Source of the DNA: Spartobacteria bacterium
GTDB lineage: Bacteria; Verrucomicrobiota; Verrucomicrobiia; Chthoniobacterales; UBA10450
Direction of reading: 5' to 3'
NCBI GenBank assembly: GCA_003134765.1
Contig: PLCM01000020.1
Span: 1-64,000 of the forward strand
DNA length: 64,000 bases
Shown here: one piece after another, positions 16,493-27,567 of the stretch
Numbering within the stretch: the stretch's first letter is position 1
Layout of the letters: each line of letters starts with the position of its first letter
The notes under the pieces: model-generated
Told to the model about the DNA's origin: nothing
Database searches by the model: none
Seen by the model: the letters and a program-made list of their open reading frames with translations, nothing else
Position numbers and translations under genes: made by a program

Positions 16493-17683
16493 CTAGGCGA
16501 AGAAACGCGCGGGCGACAAAAGGGGCTGGGGTTTGCAGATGCGCGCCACGCAGTGCTCCCAGCTTTCGTGGCCGCTCAAGATCTCGATCTCGACCCGGAG
16601 AAAATAAATCGGCACATCCGTCTTGGTGAGGCGCGGTAATCGGACGGCGTCTTTTTCTGTCGTCACGATCATTTCGAGATCGCGGCGGACGCAACGGGTG
16701 ATGAAACTGTTCAGCTCCGCCTCGGTGTAGCGGTGGTGATCGGTGTAGCGCTTGGAGAGCTCGAGGCGCGCGCCGAGTTTGCGAAGCCCTTCCTCGAAAC
16801 TCTCCGGCGCGGCGATGCCGCAAATCGAGCCGATGTAGGTGTCGCGCAGCCGTTCGAGTGGAACCTGCTCTCCGGTGAAAACATCCTGCAAATGGAGGGG
16901 CCGGTGCGCGCACTCGATGATTTCCGCGGTCCGATTGTAACGCCGGATGCGTTTGATCAATTCGTCATCGGGCTCACCAGTGCTCTTGGTGATGAAGATG
17001 TAGCTGGCGCGCCGGAGATTCCGCGGCGGTTCGCGGAGAGTGCCGCGCGGCAGGAGATGTTCGTTTCCGAAGGGCGCCTGGCGATCGATCAACACGATAT
17101 CGAGCCGGTGTTTGAGGTGCAGATACTGGAGGCCGTCGTCGAGCAAAAGCGTATCGGCCTTCAGTTCCTTGATAGCGAACAGGCCACTTTTCACGCGGTC
17201 CTTGTCCACGAGCACGATCACGTCCTTGAGATTGTTCGCGAGCATGTAGGGCTCGTCGCCCGCGGTCAGCGAATCGAGGAGAAGAGTCTTTCCGTCCGAA
17301 ACGATCCGCGGCGGGGTCGGCTCCTTTTTGCCGAGGAAGTGCCACCATTTTCGAGGGGAGCGGCGCGGAACGCTTTTGTAACCGCGGCTGAGAATGGCCA
17401 CGCGCCGCCCGCCGGCGCGCATGGCCCGCGCGAATTTTTCTACGATTGGAGTCTTACCAGTCCCGCCGACGGTGAGATTACCGATGCTGATGACGAGACA
17501 GCCGAGCGTGTGCTCGCGGATAAGGCGATGCCGATAAAGAAACAAGCGCAGCTGGACCAGCCGCTCGTAAACAAACGAGAGCGCATAGAGAAGGGCGCGG
17601 AGGAGCGCGGCGCGGGCGCCATGGCGACGCTCGAGAATGACGTCGATGGCAAACTGCTCGAGATTCTCAGTGCGCTGGCCCAT
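16493..17683 (-). CDS. lpxK: tetraacyldisaccharide 4'-kinase
   Basis: VISIGNLTVGGTGKTPIVEKFARAM, LSRGYKS, DEPYML, DDGLQYLHLKHRLDIVLID, TTEKDAVRL. Confidence 0.9.
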   Translation of the reverse strand: MGQRTENLEQFAIDVILERRHGARAALLRALLYALSFVYERLVQLRLFLYRHRLIREHTLGCLVISIGNLTVGGTGKTPIVEKFARAMRAGGRRVAILSRGYKSVPRRSPRKWWHFLGKKEPTPPRIVSDGKTLLLDSLTAGDEPYMLANNLKDVIVLVDKDRVKSGLFAIKELKADTLLLDDGLQYLHLKHRLDIVLIDRQAPFGNEHLLPRGTLREPPRNLRRASYIFITKSTGEPDDELIKRIRRYNRTAEIIECAHRPLHLQDVFTGEQVPLERLRDTYIGSICGIAAPESFEEGLRKLGARLELSKRYTDHHRYTEAELNSFITRCVRRDLEMIVTTEKDAVRLPRLTKTDVPIYFLRVEIEILSGHESWEHCVARICKPQPLLSPARFFA

Positions 17684-17687
17684 GAAG

Positions 17688-18557
17688 TTAATTTCGAATT
17701 TCGAATTTCGAATTTCGAGTTTCCAAGATTCGCGCCCCGCGGTTGTCGGCGGTGGTGATGATCGTGCGCGCACCAGGCGAAGCGGCGGCGGCGAGCATGG
17801 CACGGGCGACTTTTTCAGGGGAACGAAGCGTGATGGCGCAGATAGTGGAACCCGAGCCGCTCAGGAAGGCGCCGAGCGCGCCGGCGGATTCGGCGCCGGC
17901 AATGACTTCGTCGAGGAAAGGAATCAGTTTTTTCCGGAAAGGTTGATGGAGATGGTCCACGAAGGCGCCGTGCAGGGATTGATATTCGCGCGAAGCAAAT
18001 GCCGCGGTGAGAGCACAGGCGTTTCGTGAGTTTTCCACGGCGTGGACTCGGTCGATACGGGCCGGCAGGAGCTGCCGGGCTGCGGAGGTCGCGATCTCGA
18101 AATCGGGGACCAGGAGGACAAAATGGAGCTGCGCGGAGACGGTGAACATTTGCCGTTCGAATCCGCGCACAACATTGAATCCGCCGTAACAGCCGGGCGC
18201 GGCGTTGTCGGGGTGGCCTTCCAGCCGGGCACAGAGCTCGAAAATTTCGCGGCGCTGGAGCGGACGATCCATCAGCTCGTTCAACCCATGGAGAGCGCCG
18301 AGCCGGATCGTCGCGCTGCTACCCAGTCCACGCGATGGCGGGATCTCTCCTGCGATCGAGCAGGAAAACGAGAAAGCCTTCCGGGCGGTGCGTTCAAAAA
18401 AGGCGTCGCCAGCCAGGCGCGCCATTGCCGCCATCCGCTCCCCTCGCCCCCGCGCCACTGTGACCTGATTGTAAAGGCGAAGCGCCACTCCGAGGCAGTC
18501 GAAACCCGGGCCGAGATTGGATGTGCTCGCCGGAACGCGGAAGGTGACCTGTTGCAT
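17688..18557 (-). CDS. thrB: homoserine kinase
   Basis: VTFRVPASTSNLGPGFDCLGVALRLYN, PPSRGLGSSATIRLGAL, GAFLSGSGSTICAI (GHMP kinase). Confidence 0.9.
   Translation of the reverse strand: MQQVTFRVPASTSNLGPGFDCLGVALRLYNQVTVARGRGERMAAMARLAGDAFFERTARKAFSFSCSIAGEIPPSRGLGSSATIRLGALHGLNELMDRPLQRREIFELCARLEGHPDNAAPGCYGGFNVVRGFERQMFTVSAQLHFVLLVPDFEIATSAARQLLPARIDRVHAVENSRNACALTAAFASREYQSLHGAFVDHLHQPFRKKLIPFLDEVIAGAESAGALGAFLSGSGSTICAITLRSPEKVARAMLAAAASPGARTIITTADNRGARILETRNSKFEIRN
17690..17720. repeat. heptanucleotide tandem repeat (AATTTCG)x~4
   Basis: TTAATTTCGAATTTCGAATTTCGAATTTCGAG. Confidence 0.85.
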
Positions 18558-18707
18558 GATTGGTAGGGCGAGACTCTGTCGAGCCGCGGCGCGATCCAAA
18601 GCGAAGCGCATGGCATTGTAACCGGCGTGGCCTAACGGGCAAGAGACGGACACTCAGGGCGCGACAACCGAATGAGGTAATGACCTCTGTCGCTGCGTGA
18701 TTTCGTC

Positions 18708-19622
18708 ATGAGAATGTCCGAATGGATCGACCCAAACCTGCATGGGGATTTCATCGCGCAGCAAACCGATGCGCTACGGCTTTGCACCGGCCCGGACGGC
18801 TGGGTCGAGCGCTTCGGGGTCGATGTGCTGATTTCCTACAAAACCGACGCGACTCTGGAGCGGCTCAAGACCGAGCTGTGCCTTTGGGCCCTGAACCTGG
18901 ACTTCCAGTTCCGCCGCGTCTTCGCCCGTTTCCTGCCGAAACAAAATGCCGACCGCGAGGCGCCGCGCCTGATCCTCGGAGATCCGGGGACAAACCTGGA
19001 AAGCACGGCGTTGGAGCGGACCCTGCGTTACGCCATCGACTTCGGTGCCGGATACTCGGTCGGCCTTTTTATCGATCAACGGGAGAACCGGCGCTTCGTG
19101 CGCGACATTGCTCCGAAAACGCTGCTGAACTGTTTTGCTTATACCTCGTCGTTCTCGGTCGCAGCGGCAACCGTGGGCGCGCAAACGGTCAGCGTTGATC
19201 TCTCGAAGAAATCGCTCAACCGCGGACGGGAGAATTTTGCGCTCAATTCGCTGCCGACCACTGACCATCGTTTTCTGGCCGACGACGTGATGGAGGTGTT
19301 GCCGCGGCTCGCCCGCAAAGGCGAAAAGTTCGACGTCATTATTCTCGATCCGCCAACGTTCTCGCGTTCGCACCGCGGCAAAGCGTTTCAGGTAGAGCAG
19401 GACTTCGAGACGCTGCTGCTGGCGGCGCTGGAAGTGGCGGAACGGAACGCGAAGATCCTGCTTTCAACCAATTGCTCGACTTTGGGTGAGCGCGCGCTCG
19501 AAGTGATGGGCCGATTTTGCCTGAAGGCGACGCGGCGCGCCGGCGAATTTCATCGCGAGCCTGCCCTGCCCGATTTTCCCCCCGGAGTCGGAGCAGCCAC
19601 GATCTGGCTGGCGTTGCGATAG
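18708..19622 (+). CDS. class I SAM-dependent (rRNA) methyltransferase, RlmI/RlmK-like
   Basis: LLNCFAYTSSFSVAAATVGAQTVSVDLSKKSLNRGRENF, DVIILDPPTFSRS. Confidence 0.85.
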   Translation: MRMSEWIDPNLHGDFIAQQTDALRLCTGPDGWVERFGVDVLISYKTDATLERLKTELCLWALNLDFQFRRVFARFLPKQNADREAPRLILGDPGTNLESTALERTLRYAIDFGAGYSVGLFIDQRENRRFVRDIAPKTLLNCFAYTSSFSVAAATVGAQTVSVDLSKKSLNRGRENFALNSLPTTDHRFLADDVMEVLPRLARKGEKFDVIILDPPTFSRSHRGKAFQVEQDFETLLLAALEVAERNAKILLSTNCSTLGERALEVMGRFCLKATRRAGEFHREPALPDFPPGVGAATIWLALR

Positions 19623-19713
19623 GTGGATCGCGCGCTCCGTCGCGCGATGTCAATTAAGTGCCGACGAAGTCGGGAAATTAGAAGCATCGAGCGACGGAGC
19701 GCTCGATCCACCA
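19621..19713. repeat. palindromic intergenic repeat (GGTGGATCGCGCGCTCCGTCGC / GCGACGGAGCGCTCGATCCACC)
   Basis: imperfect inverted repeat. Confidence 0.75.
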
Positions 19714-19758
19714 TTTCGAAACACGCGACAAGGCAATGGAATTCGATACATAAGTAAC

Positions 19759-20043
19759 ATGGATGAAGAGACTTCAGGAACCTCCGGGGACGTGGCCGAG
19801 CGCGGCCTGCGCTACACCAAAGATCAGTTCGAACAGATCCTCGAGCAGACGGAAGAATACGTACGCGAGAACCCGGGCCGCTCGATCGCTTACGCGCTGG
19901 CGGCCGGTTTTATTCTGAATCGTTTGCCGATCGGCCGGATCCTGGGCGCGATCGTGCGGCTGGCCATAATTGCTTTCAAGCCAGCGATTCTCGCTTACGG
20001 CGCGACGAAGCTTTATCAGGCCGCGCAATGCGAGGAAGAATAG
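19759..20043 (+). CDS. small membrane-associated protein (DUF883/ElaB-like)
   Basis: EQTEEYVRENPGRSIAYALAAGFILNRLPIGRILGAI. Confidence 0.6.
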   Translation: MDEETSGTSGDVAERGLRYTKDQFEQILEQTEEYVRENPGRSIAYALAAGFILNRLPIGRILGAIVRLAIIAFKPAILAYGATKLYQAAQCEEE

Positions 20044-20138
20044 GCCTCTATAGCCGCTGCCGTGTGGGGGCAGCGCGGGTATGAATGTGAATGCCTGGTA
20101 GTCATCACGCTTCGCACAGCGAAACGGCTACAGGGCCG

Positions 20139-20348
20139 TTATTTGTCGAGCGTGAAACCGACTTTGACGGTCACCTGCCACTCGTTGATCTTGCCGTCCT
20201 CGATATAGCCGCGGGTTTCGACCACCTCGAACCACCGCATGTTGCGAATGGTTTTCTGGGCGCGGGTCAGCGCATTCAGCACCGCATCTTCGATGCTCGT
20301 GGAGGAGGCGCCGACCAGTTCGATCTTCTTGTAAATATGATCGCTCAT
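20139..20348 (-). CDS. dodecin family protein
   Basis: [69 protein letters not shown]. Confidence 0.9.
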   Translation of the reverse strand: MSDHIYKKIELVGASSTSIEDAVLNALTRAQKTIRNMRWFEVVETRGYIEDGKINEWQVTVKVGFTLDK

Positions 20349-20424
20349 GAAGTCACTGTTGAGCGCGGATCCAATTAAGACAAATCAAATAAACTGCCAA
20401 CCGGATAGTCCGTCGTGAAGACTT

Positions 20425-20508
20425 GGTTATCCCGAGCACAGTCGAGGGATCCCGTGATGAACCGGTCAGGTAGCGCAACGGGATTCCTCGACTGCGTTCG
20501 GAATGACA
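20425..20508. repeat. REP/MITE-like palindrome, family A
   Basis: TTATCCCGAGCACAGTCGAGGGATCCCGT...ACGGGATTCCTCGACTGCGTTCGGAATGACA. Confidence 0.85.
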
Positions 20509-20574
20509 GTGTCCGCGAAGCGGCTACAGGTTTTCGATTGAGCCTAACCTCCAGATCGCTAGCCTCTCTTTGCC

Positions 20575-22518
<1,944 letters not shown>

Positions 22519-22545
22519 GAAGAAAGCCGGTTCCAATCCGAGCCT

Positions 22546-22619
22546 GGTAGGGCGAGACTCTGTCGAGCCGTTCGTGGTCACAGTTAAATCGCTGCGGCTC
22601 GACGGAGTCTCGCCCTACC
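22546..22619. repeat. palindrome, family B (TGGTAGGGCGAGACTCTGTCGAGCCG / CGGCTCGACGGAGTCTCGCCCTACC)
   Basis: near-perfect ~25-bp inverted repeat; half copies at 18561 and 33828. Confidence 0.85.
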
Positions 22620-22679
22620 GGAAATGCGACGCTCCTTGAAATTCCTTTGTCAAAGCCTGACTTCGGTTAGCCTTACCGC

Positions 22680-24551
22680 GTGAGTTTTATTCGAACAGGG
22701 CTGCGCGAGATCGGACTGAAGATTCGCCGGCAGAAGACGCGCATGGCGTTAAGGCACGAGAAACGCGTCCTCCAGAAAAGCGAGATCAACCTGGGCCGGG
22801 AAGGCTGCTCCCAGGCTGTAAATTTTCCCGAGGTCCGCAATGAAATTGTCGCGCTCAAGAAACTTGAGCAGGAACAGAAGGAGGTGGCGCTGCGAATCGC
22901 CACGATCGAAGAGGGAATCCGAAAGGTCGAGTTGCAGCGCGATCAGAATGCGAAGGAACAAAACGCGGCGCTGACCAAGCTGGAGGAGGAAAAAAAGCCG
23001 GTCCTCCAACGGCAGACTGAAGCCAAGGCGGCCGCCGACCTGTGCGACCGCGAGCTGGCGAGTGTCGAGCGCCGCCTCCAGGAGAACGACGCTGCGGATC
23101 GTGATTTGTTGAACAAACTCGCGGAATTGCAGCGGCAAACCCCGCCGCCGGCGGATTACGAGAAACAAATGACGGGCATTAGCGCGCGGCGCGTTCGCTT
23201 GCCGGAAGAAAAGGCCGAGGTAACGCGCGCCCGGCTTGGCGCCGCTGACGCGTGCCGCGCCGCCCGCGAGAAACTGGGCGAGCAGGAGACCGCGCTCGCG
23301 GCCATGGACAAAAACATTGCGAAAGTCCGGGAAGAATACGAGGCGCGCGATCGCGTCCTGAACGAAAACAGCCGGGCCCAGCAGGAGGCGCTCAAGGAAG
23401 CGCGGGGCCATCATCAGATCGTCGAGGAGAAAAAGAACCCGGCTTACCTGAACATCGGGCGCCACCTCGCTTCGCAGGGGATCGCGCCCCCGAACGCGCC
23501 CCATTTGCTGGCCGAAGTCCAAAAACACCGCGCCGCGGTCGAACGCCATTCCCAACACACCGCCGAGCTGGCGGTGCTTTCGGGCCAGATCGACAAACAG
23601 GAGCTGCGGAAATTTTATTTCGCGGGACTCTCGGTGGTCGTCTTGATGGCGATCGTCCTGGTCGTGGTTTTTCAATCGCCCCAAAAGCGCGAATGGCTGC
23701 CGCAGGAAACCGATACGATTCTCTCCGTAAACCTCGAGCAGCTCGAACGGGAGGATTTGCCCAAACGCTGGCGGAAGGACCAGGCGCCCGACTGGCAGAA
23801 TGTCTGGGCCGGTTTGATCGCGAGCGCGCAACGCACCCCGGTTTTGAACCTGCCGCGGGATGCCGTCCGGGTAACGCGTGCCATGGCCGCGACGGATTCC
23901 GGCACAACCCACGAATATGTTCTCGTCGAAGCGCGCACGGACGTTTCCAGAGTGGTGAATTCAATCGAACGCGACAAGGCCTTCGAGCGCCAGACCATCA
24001 CGGGACTTCCGATGTGGCGGCGGCCGGAATTCGCCCTCGCCCGGGTGGGCCCGAGAACGCTCGCGATTGGCGGCGAAAACGAGGTGGCTTCCCTCGCGCG
24101 CGTGCGGCTCGGGATCGATCCCGACCTGAAAATCAGCGGGCCTCTGTTCGATCGCCTGCAGTCGTTGAAAGAAGGCACCGCGCTCCGCCTGGTCTCACGC
24201 GAACCGGCGAAACTCGGCCAAATCTTCTCCCCGCTTTTCAACAACGAATTGCTCGACAACTGCGAGCTCTTCGGCTTATCGCTGACGCTGCAAAACCCCG
24301 TGAAGGCGCGCCTGATTCTCCAGGCGAAATCGACCCAGGCGGCGAATGACCTGGCCGGCCGGATTCGAAACGAACCCCAGCGCCTGCTCAAGCTGGCGGA
24401 TTCCGATCTTCTTCTCTACACTCAACCACCAGAGGTCGAAGTGCAGGGCACGAATGTGCAGCTCCGCTTCGATGTTCCGGAAAACAGCGCGCGGCTCATG
24501 TTGCAGCGCCTCGCAAAAGTCACGCCGGTCGCCGCCGTCGCCGGGAATTGA
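22680..24551 (+). CDS. coiled-coil membrane protein of unknown function
   Basis: 623 aa; extensive E/K/Q/R heptads, central TM segment YFAGLSVVVLMAIVLVVVF; GTG start. Confidence 0.7.
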   Translation: MSFIRTGLREIGLKIRRQKTRMALRHEKRVLQKSEINLGREGCSQAVNFPEVRNEIVALKKLEQEQKEVALRIATIEEGIRKVELQRDQNAKEQNAALTKLEEEKKPVLQRQTEAKAAADLCDRELASVERRLQENDAADRDLLNKLAELQRQTPPPADYEKQMTGISARRVRLPEEKAEVTRARLGAADACRAAREKLGEQETALAAMDKNIAKVREEYEARDRVLNENSRAQQEALKEARGHHQIVEEKKNPAYLNIGRHLASQGIAPPNAPHLLAEVQKHRAAVERHSQHTAELAVLSGQIDKQELRKFYFAGLSVVVLMAIVLVVVFQSPQKREWLPQETDTILSVNLEQLEREDLPKRWRKDQAPDWQNVWAGLIASAQRTPVLNLPRDAVRVTRAMAATDSGTTHEYVLVEARTDVSRVVNSIERDKAFERQTITGLPMWRRPEFALARVGPRTLAIGGENEVASLARVRLGIDPDLKISGPLFDRLQSLKEGTALRLVSREPAKLGQIFSPLFNNELLDNCELFGLSLTLQNPVKARLILQAKSTQAANDLAGRIRNEPQRLLKLADSDLLLYTQPPEVEVQGTNVQLRFDVPENSARLMLQRLAKVTPVAAVAGN

Positions 24552-25300
24552 TCCCTTCTCGCGTGAGCCTCCGAAGATTTTGCCCCGCCATTCTGTTCTT
24601 GTTTTTTCTTTTACCGAATTCCGCGTTCGGCAAAAGCAACGACCCGGAGGATTTCGTGGACATCAAGCGCGTCGATCGCACCATCGCGGTTGATCTTCGT
24701 TACGCTGGTTCGAACAACGTCGCGCACCAACCGCTTTATCCGCCCGGAACTCCGGCACTCGTGCGCGCCAACGTAGCGCAACGGCTGGTCATCGCGCAGG
24801 AGTATCTAAAGAAGAAAGGTTACGGTTTGAAAATCTGGGACGCTTACCGTCCGCAAGCGACCCAGGAAAAACTGTGGCAGGTCACGCACAACCGTTCCTA
24901 CGTTTCCGATCCGAAGGAAGGGCGCGGCTCGATGCACATTCGCGGCGCGGCCGTCGACGCCACCCTCGTCGATGCAGCCGGGCGCGATGTTCCAATGCCG
25001 ACGGATTTCGACAGCTTCACACCGGCTGCTCTCCTGGAATATAAAGGCCGCGATCCAATCGTGCGGGAGAATTTGAAGCTCCTGCAAAAGGCGATGGCGC
25101 ATGCCGGCTTCTACGGATTGCGGACGGAATGGTGGCACTTCACCGCCCCGGATTGGAACCAGTATCCGCCGGTCCCGGACCTCAAATTTGAGTCGTCATC
25201 CCGAGCTCAGTCGAGGGATCCCGTGGCGCGTCGAAAGTTTTTCTTCGGGGTCCTTCGACTCCGCTCCGCTTCGCTCAGGATGGCCGGGACTGTTGTATGA
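24548..25300 (+). CDS. ddpX: D-alanyl-D-alanine dipeptidase (VanX family), C-terminus extended by a REP palindrome
   Basis: VDLRYAGSNNV, WDAYRPQATQEKLWQ, GSMHIRGAAVDATLVD, TEWWHF; tail SSRAQSRDPVARRK is translated REP. Confidence 0.88.
   Translation: MIPSRVSLRRFCPAILFLFFLLPNSAFGKSNDPEDFVDIKRVDRTIAVDLRYAGSNNVAHQPLYPPGTPALVRANVAQRLVIAQEYLKKKGYGLKIWDAYRPQATQEKLWQVTHNRSYVSDPKEGRGSMHIRGAAVDATLVDAAGRDVPMPTDFDSFTPAALLEYKGRDPIVRENLKLLQKAMAHAGFYGLRTEWWHFTAPDWNQYPPVPDLKFESSSRAQSRDPVARRKFFFGVLRLRSASLRMAGTVV
25193..25283. repeat. REP/MITE-like palindrome, family A, inside the ddpX 3' end
   Basis: GTCATCCCGAGCTCAGTCGAGGGATCCCGTGG...GGGGTCCTTCGACTCCGCTCCGCTTCGCTCAGGATG. Confidence 0.85.
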
Positions 25301-25800
25301 TCGACACAATCCTGCGCGATCTTGAGCAGCCGGAATATTTGCATGTCCTGCTGAACCCGATGCCGCTCTACGGACTGGCCATCGCGTTGTTCGGGTTGAT
25401 TGCCGCGACGTATCTGCACAGCCGCGGTGGACAGTTGACGGCGCTGGTTCTGATTTTCGCGACTGCCCTTTCCGTCTGGCCGGTCGTCTATCACGGCGAT
25501 CGCGCGTACGATCGCGTCCTCTCGCTGGCGGACGATGATGGACAGGCGTGGCTGAAAGCGCACGTCCATCGCGCCGACAAGTTGGTCTTCCTCTACTACG
25601 CCCTGGCGCTGGTTTCGGCCGGCGCCATCTTTGTCCCGAAAAAATGGCCACGTGCCGCCCGGCCGCTGGTCTTCGCGACCATCCTGCTTGCGGTTGCCTC
25701 GTTAGGCGCCGGGAGTTACATCGCACATGCCGGGGGGAAAATTCGCCACCGCGAATTCCGCAACGTGCCCCCGCCGGTCACGCAACCCGAACCGCGATAG
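25297..25800 (+). CDS. DUF2231-like integral membrane protein
   Basis: 167 aa, four TM segments; ATGA overlap with ddpX. Confidence 0.6.
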   Translation: MIDTILRDLEQPEYLHVLLNPMPLYGLAIALFGLIAATYLHSRGGQLTALVLIFATALSVWPVVYHGDRAYDRVLSLADDDGQAWLKAHVHRADKLVFLYYALALVSAGAIFVPKKWPRAARPLVFATILLAVASLGAGSYIAHAGGKIRHREFRNVPPPVTQPEPR

Positions 25801-25808
25801 CTCCCGTT

Positions 25809-27233
25809 TTGACAACTGGCTTGGAGCGCGCGGAAAACCAGGTCGAAGCGCAAAGCGCTTCCCTGCAAAAGCCGCTCCGCCTCTGGGACATTGTCCTGAC
25901 GCAGATTGTTTTCGTGGTCGGTTCGAGCTGGGTGGGGACCGCGGCCAAGCTCGGCCGCGCGCATTTGTTTTTCTGGCTGGTCGCGATCGCGCTCTTCTAC
26001 ATCCCGCAGGCGGCCGTCGTCATTTACCTCAATCGCCGGATGCCGCTCGAAGGCGGTTTGTATCAATGGGCGAAGTTCGGTTTCAACCAGTTCGCCGGAT
26101 TTATCGTGGCGTGGAACCTCTGGCTGCTCTCCATCACCGTGCTGGCGCTCGGCGGCATGTTCATCACCACGAACATTTCCTATGCGCTCGGAGACAGTGC
26201 GGCCTGGATGCGCGAGAGCAAATGGTGCATCGCGCTCGTCAGCCTTCTTCTGGTAGGCGGTCTGTTTGGGACGGGCCTCCGCGGCTTGGGGCTGGGAAAA
26301 TGGCTCCACAATCTCGGCGGCGTGGTCATGTTCGCGGCTTATGGCGCGCTCATCGCCCTGCCCTTCATCAGTCTCGCGCGCGGCGAACTGAAGGAATATC
26401 ACCCGCTGGCCATGGCCGCGCCGACGATGTCGATTTTCTATTGCCTCAACATTACCAGCAAACTGGCCGTCGGCGGTCTGAGTGGATTCGAATACGTCGC
26501 CATTCTTGCGGGCGAGTGCAACGCGCCCGCCCGGAATATCGGCCGCAGCGTCCTCATTGCCTCGCCCATCATCGCGCTCATGTTCATTCTCGGCACGAGC
26601 TCGGTGCTCGCATTCATCGGCGACAACCCGATTGATCTCATCGGCCCGGTGCCGCAAACTCTCCGGCTCGGTCTTCATTCGTTTCGGATTGCGGGCGCCA
26701 TCGCCTCGGCCGCGATTTTGATGATGACCCTGCGCTCAATCTCCTCGATGAGCATTCACTTCACCGGCAGCTCGCGTCTTCCGATGGTCGCGGGCTGGGA
26801 CGCGCTGCTGCCGGCGTGGTTCTCGCGACTTCATCCGCGCTACAAGACGCCGATCAATTCGCTCCTCTTCGTTGGCGCCGTCACACTCGTGATCGCTCTC
26901 GCGAGCCAGATCGGCGCCGGCGTCCAGGAAGCGTTCCAACTGGTGGACAATGCCGCCAATGTCTTCTACGGGCTCGTCTACATAATCATGTTCGCCATTC
27001 CGCTCATCGGCGCCGCATCCATTCGAACCGCCGCTCCGCTCTGGCTGCGAATCGCGGCCTTTGGCGGGCTCAGCGTTTGCCTCCTGGCCATCTTCTTCAC
27101 CGTTTACCCGATCATTGATGTCCCGAGCCCCCTGGCCTTCGCGATCAAGATCATCGCCGTCACCCTGATCGCGAATGCAATCGGTGTAATGATCTTCGTG
27201 TTCGGCGAGAGAAGACGCCGCGCGAATCGTTAG
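25809..27233 (+). CDS. APC-superfamily amino acid permease
   Basis: PLRLWDIVLTQIVFVVGSSWVGTAAKLG..., about 12 TM segments; TTG start proposed, uncertain. Confidence 0.85.
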   Translation: MTTGLERAENQVEAQSASLQKPLRLWDIVLTQIVFVVGSSWVGTAAKLGRAHLFFWLVAIALFYIPQAAVVIYLNRRMPLEGGLYQWAKFGFNQFAGFIVAWNLWLLSITVLALGGMFITTNISYALGDSAAWMRESKWCIALVSLLLVGGLFGTGLRGLGLGKWLHNLGGVVMFAAYGALIALPFISLARGELKEYHPLAMAAPTMSIFYCLNITSKLAVGGLSGFEYVAILAGECNAPARNIGRSVLIASPIIALMFILGTSSVLAFIGDNPIDLIGPVPQTLRLGLHSFRIAGAIASAAILMMTLRSISSMSIHFTGSSRLPMVAGWDALLPAWFSRLHPRYKTPINSLLFVGAVTLVIALASQIGAGVQEAFQLVDNAANVFYGLVYIIMFAIPLIGAASIRTAAPLWLRIAAFGGLSVCLLAIFFTVYPIIDVPSPLAFAIKIIAVTLIANAIGVMIFVFGERRRRANR

Positions 27234-27562
27234 GCGCCGCTCTCCTGGTCGCAATTCTCCGCGACCCAGCGCAAATATTCCGGCAACCCACGGTCGACCT
27301 GGCAGGAGACGATCTCGGGCACGTCGTAGGGATGCAACGAGCGCAGTCGGTTCTCGAACTCAAGGTAGCGGCTCGCGCTCAGCTTGAAAATCGCCAGGGC
27401 TTCGTCGTTCGATTCGATTTTCCCTTGCCAGCGATAAATCGAATGGATTTGCGGCAGAATATTTCCGCACGCGGCCAGGCGCAGCTCGACAATCTCTCGT
27501 GCCACTCGTCTCGCCGTGTCCGCGTCGGGAAACGTGCTGAAAGCCAGAACGGTTTCGTCGCC
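27230..27562 (-). CDS. cutA: divalent cation tolerance protein CutA
   Basis: FSTFPDADTARRVAREIVELRLAACGNILPQIHSIYRWQGKIES...LHPYDVPEIV. Confidence 0.93.
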   Translation of the reverse strand, partial: GDETVLAFSTFPDADTARRVAREIVELRLAACGNILPQIHSIYRWQGKIESNDEALAIFKLSASRYLEFENRLRSLHPYDVPEIVSCQVDRGLPEYLRWVAENCDQESGA

Positions 27563-27567
27563 CATTG

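Noticed and set aside
16733-17758. 341 aa plus-strand ORF
   Set aside because: Antisense to lpxK; no domain signature.
22749-23912. 387 aa minus-strand ORF
   Set aside because: Antisense to the coiled-coil protein; low-complexity mirror of its E/K codons.
25716-26678. 320 aa minus-strand ORF
   Set aside because: Antisense to the APC permease.
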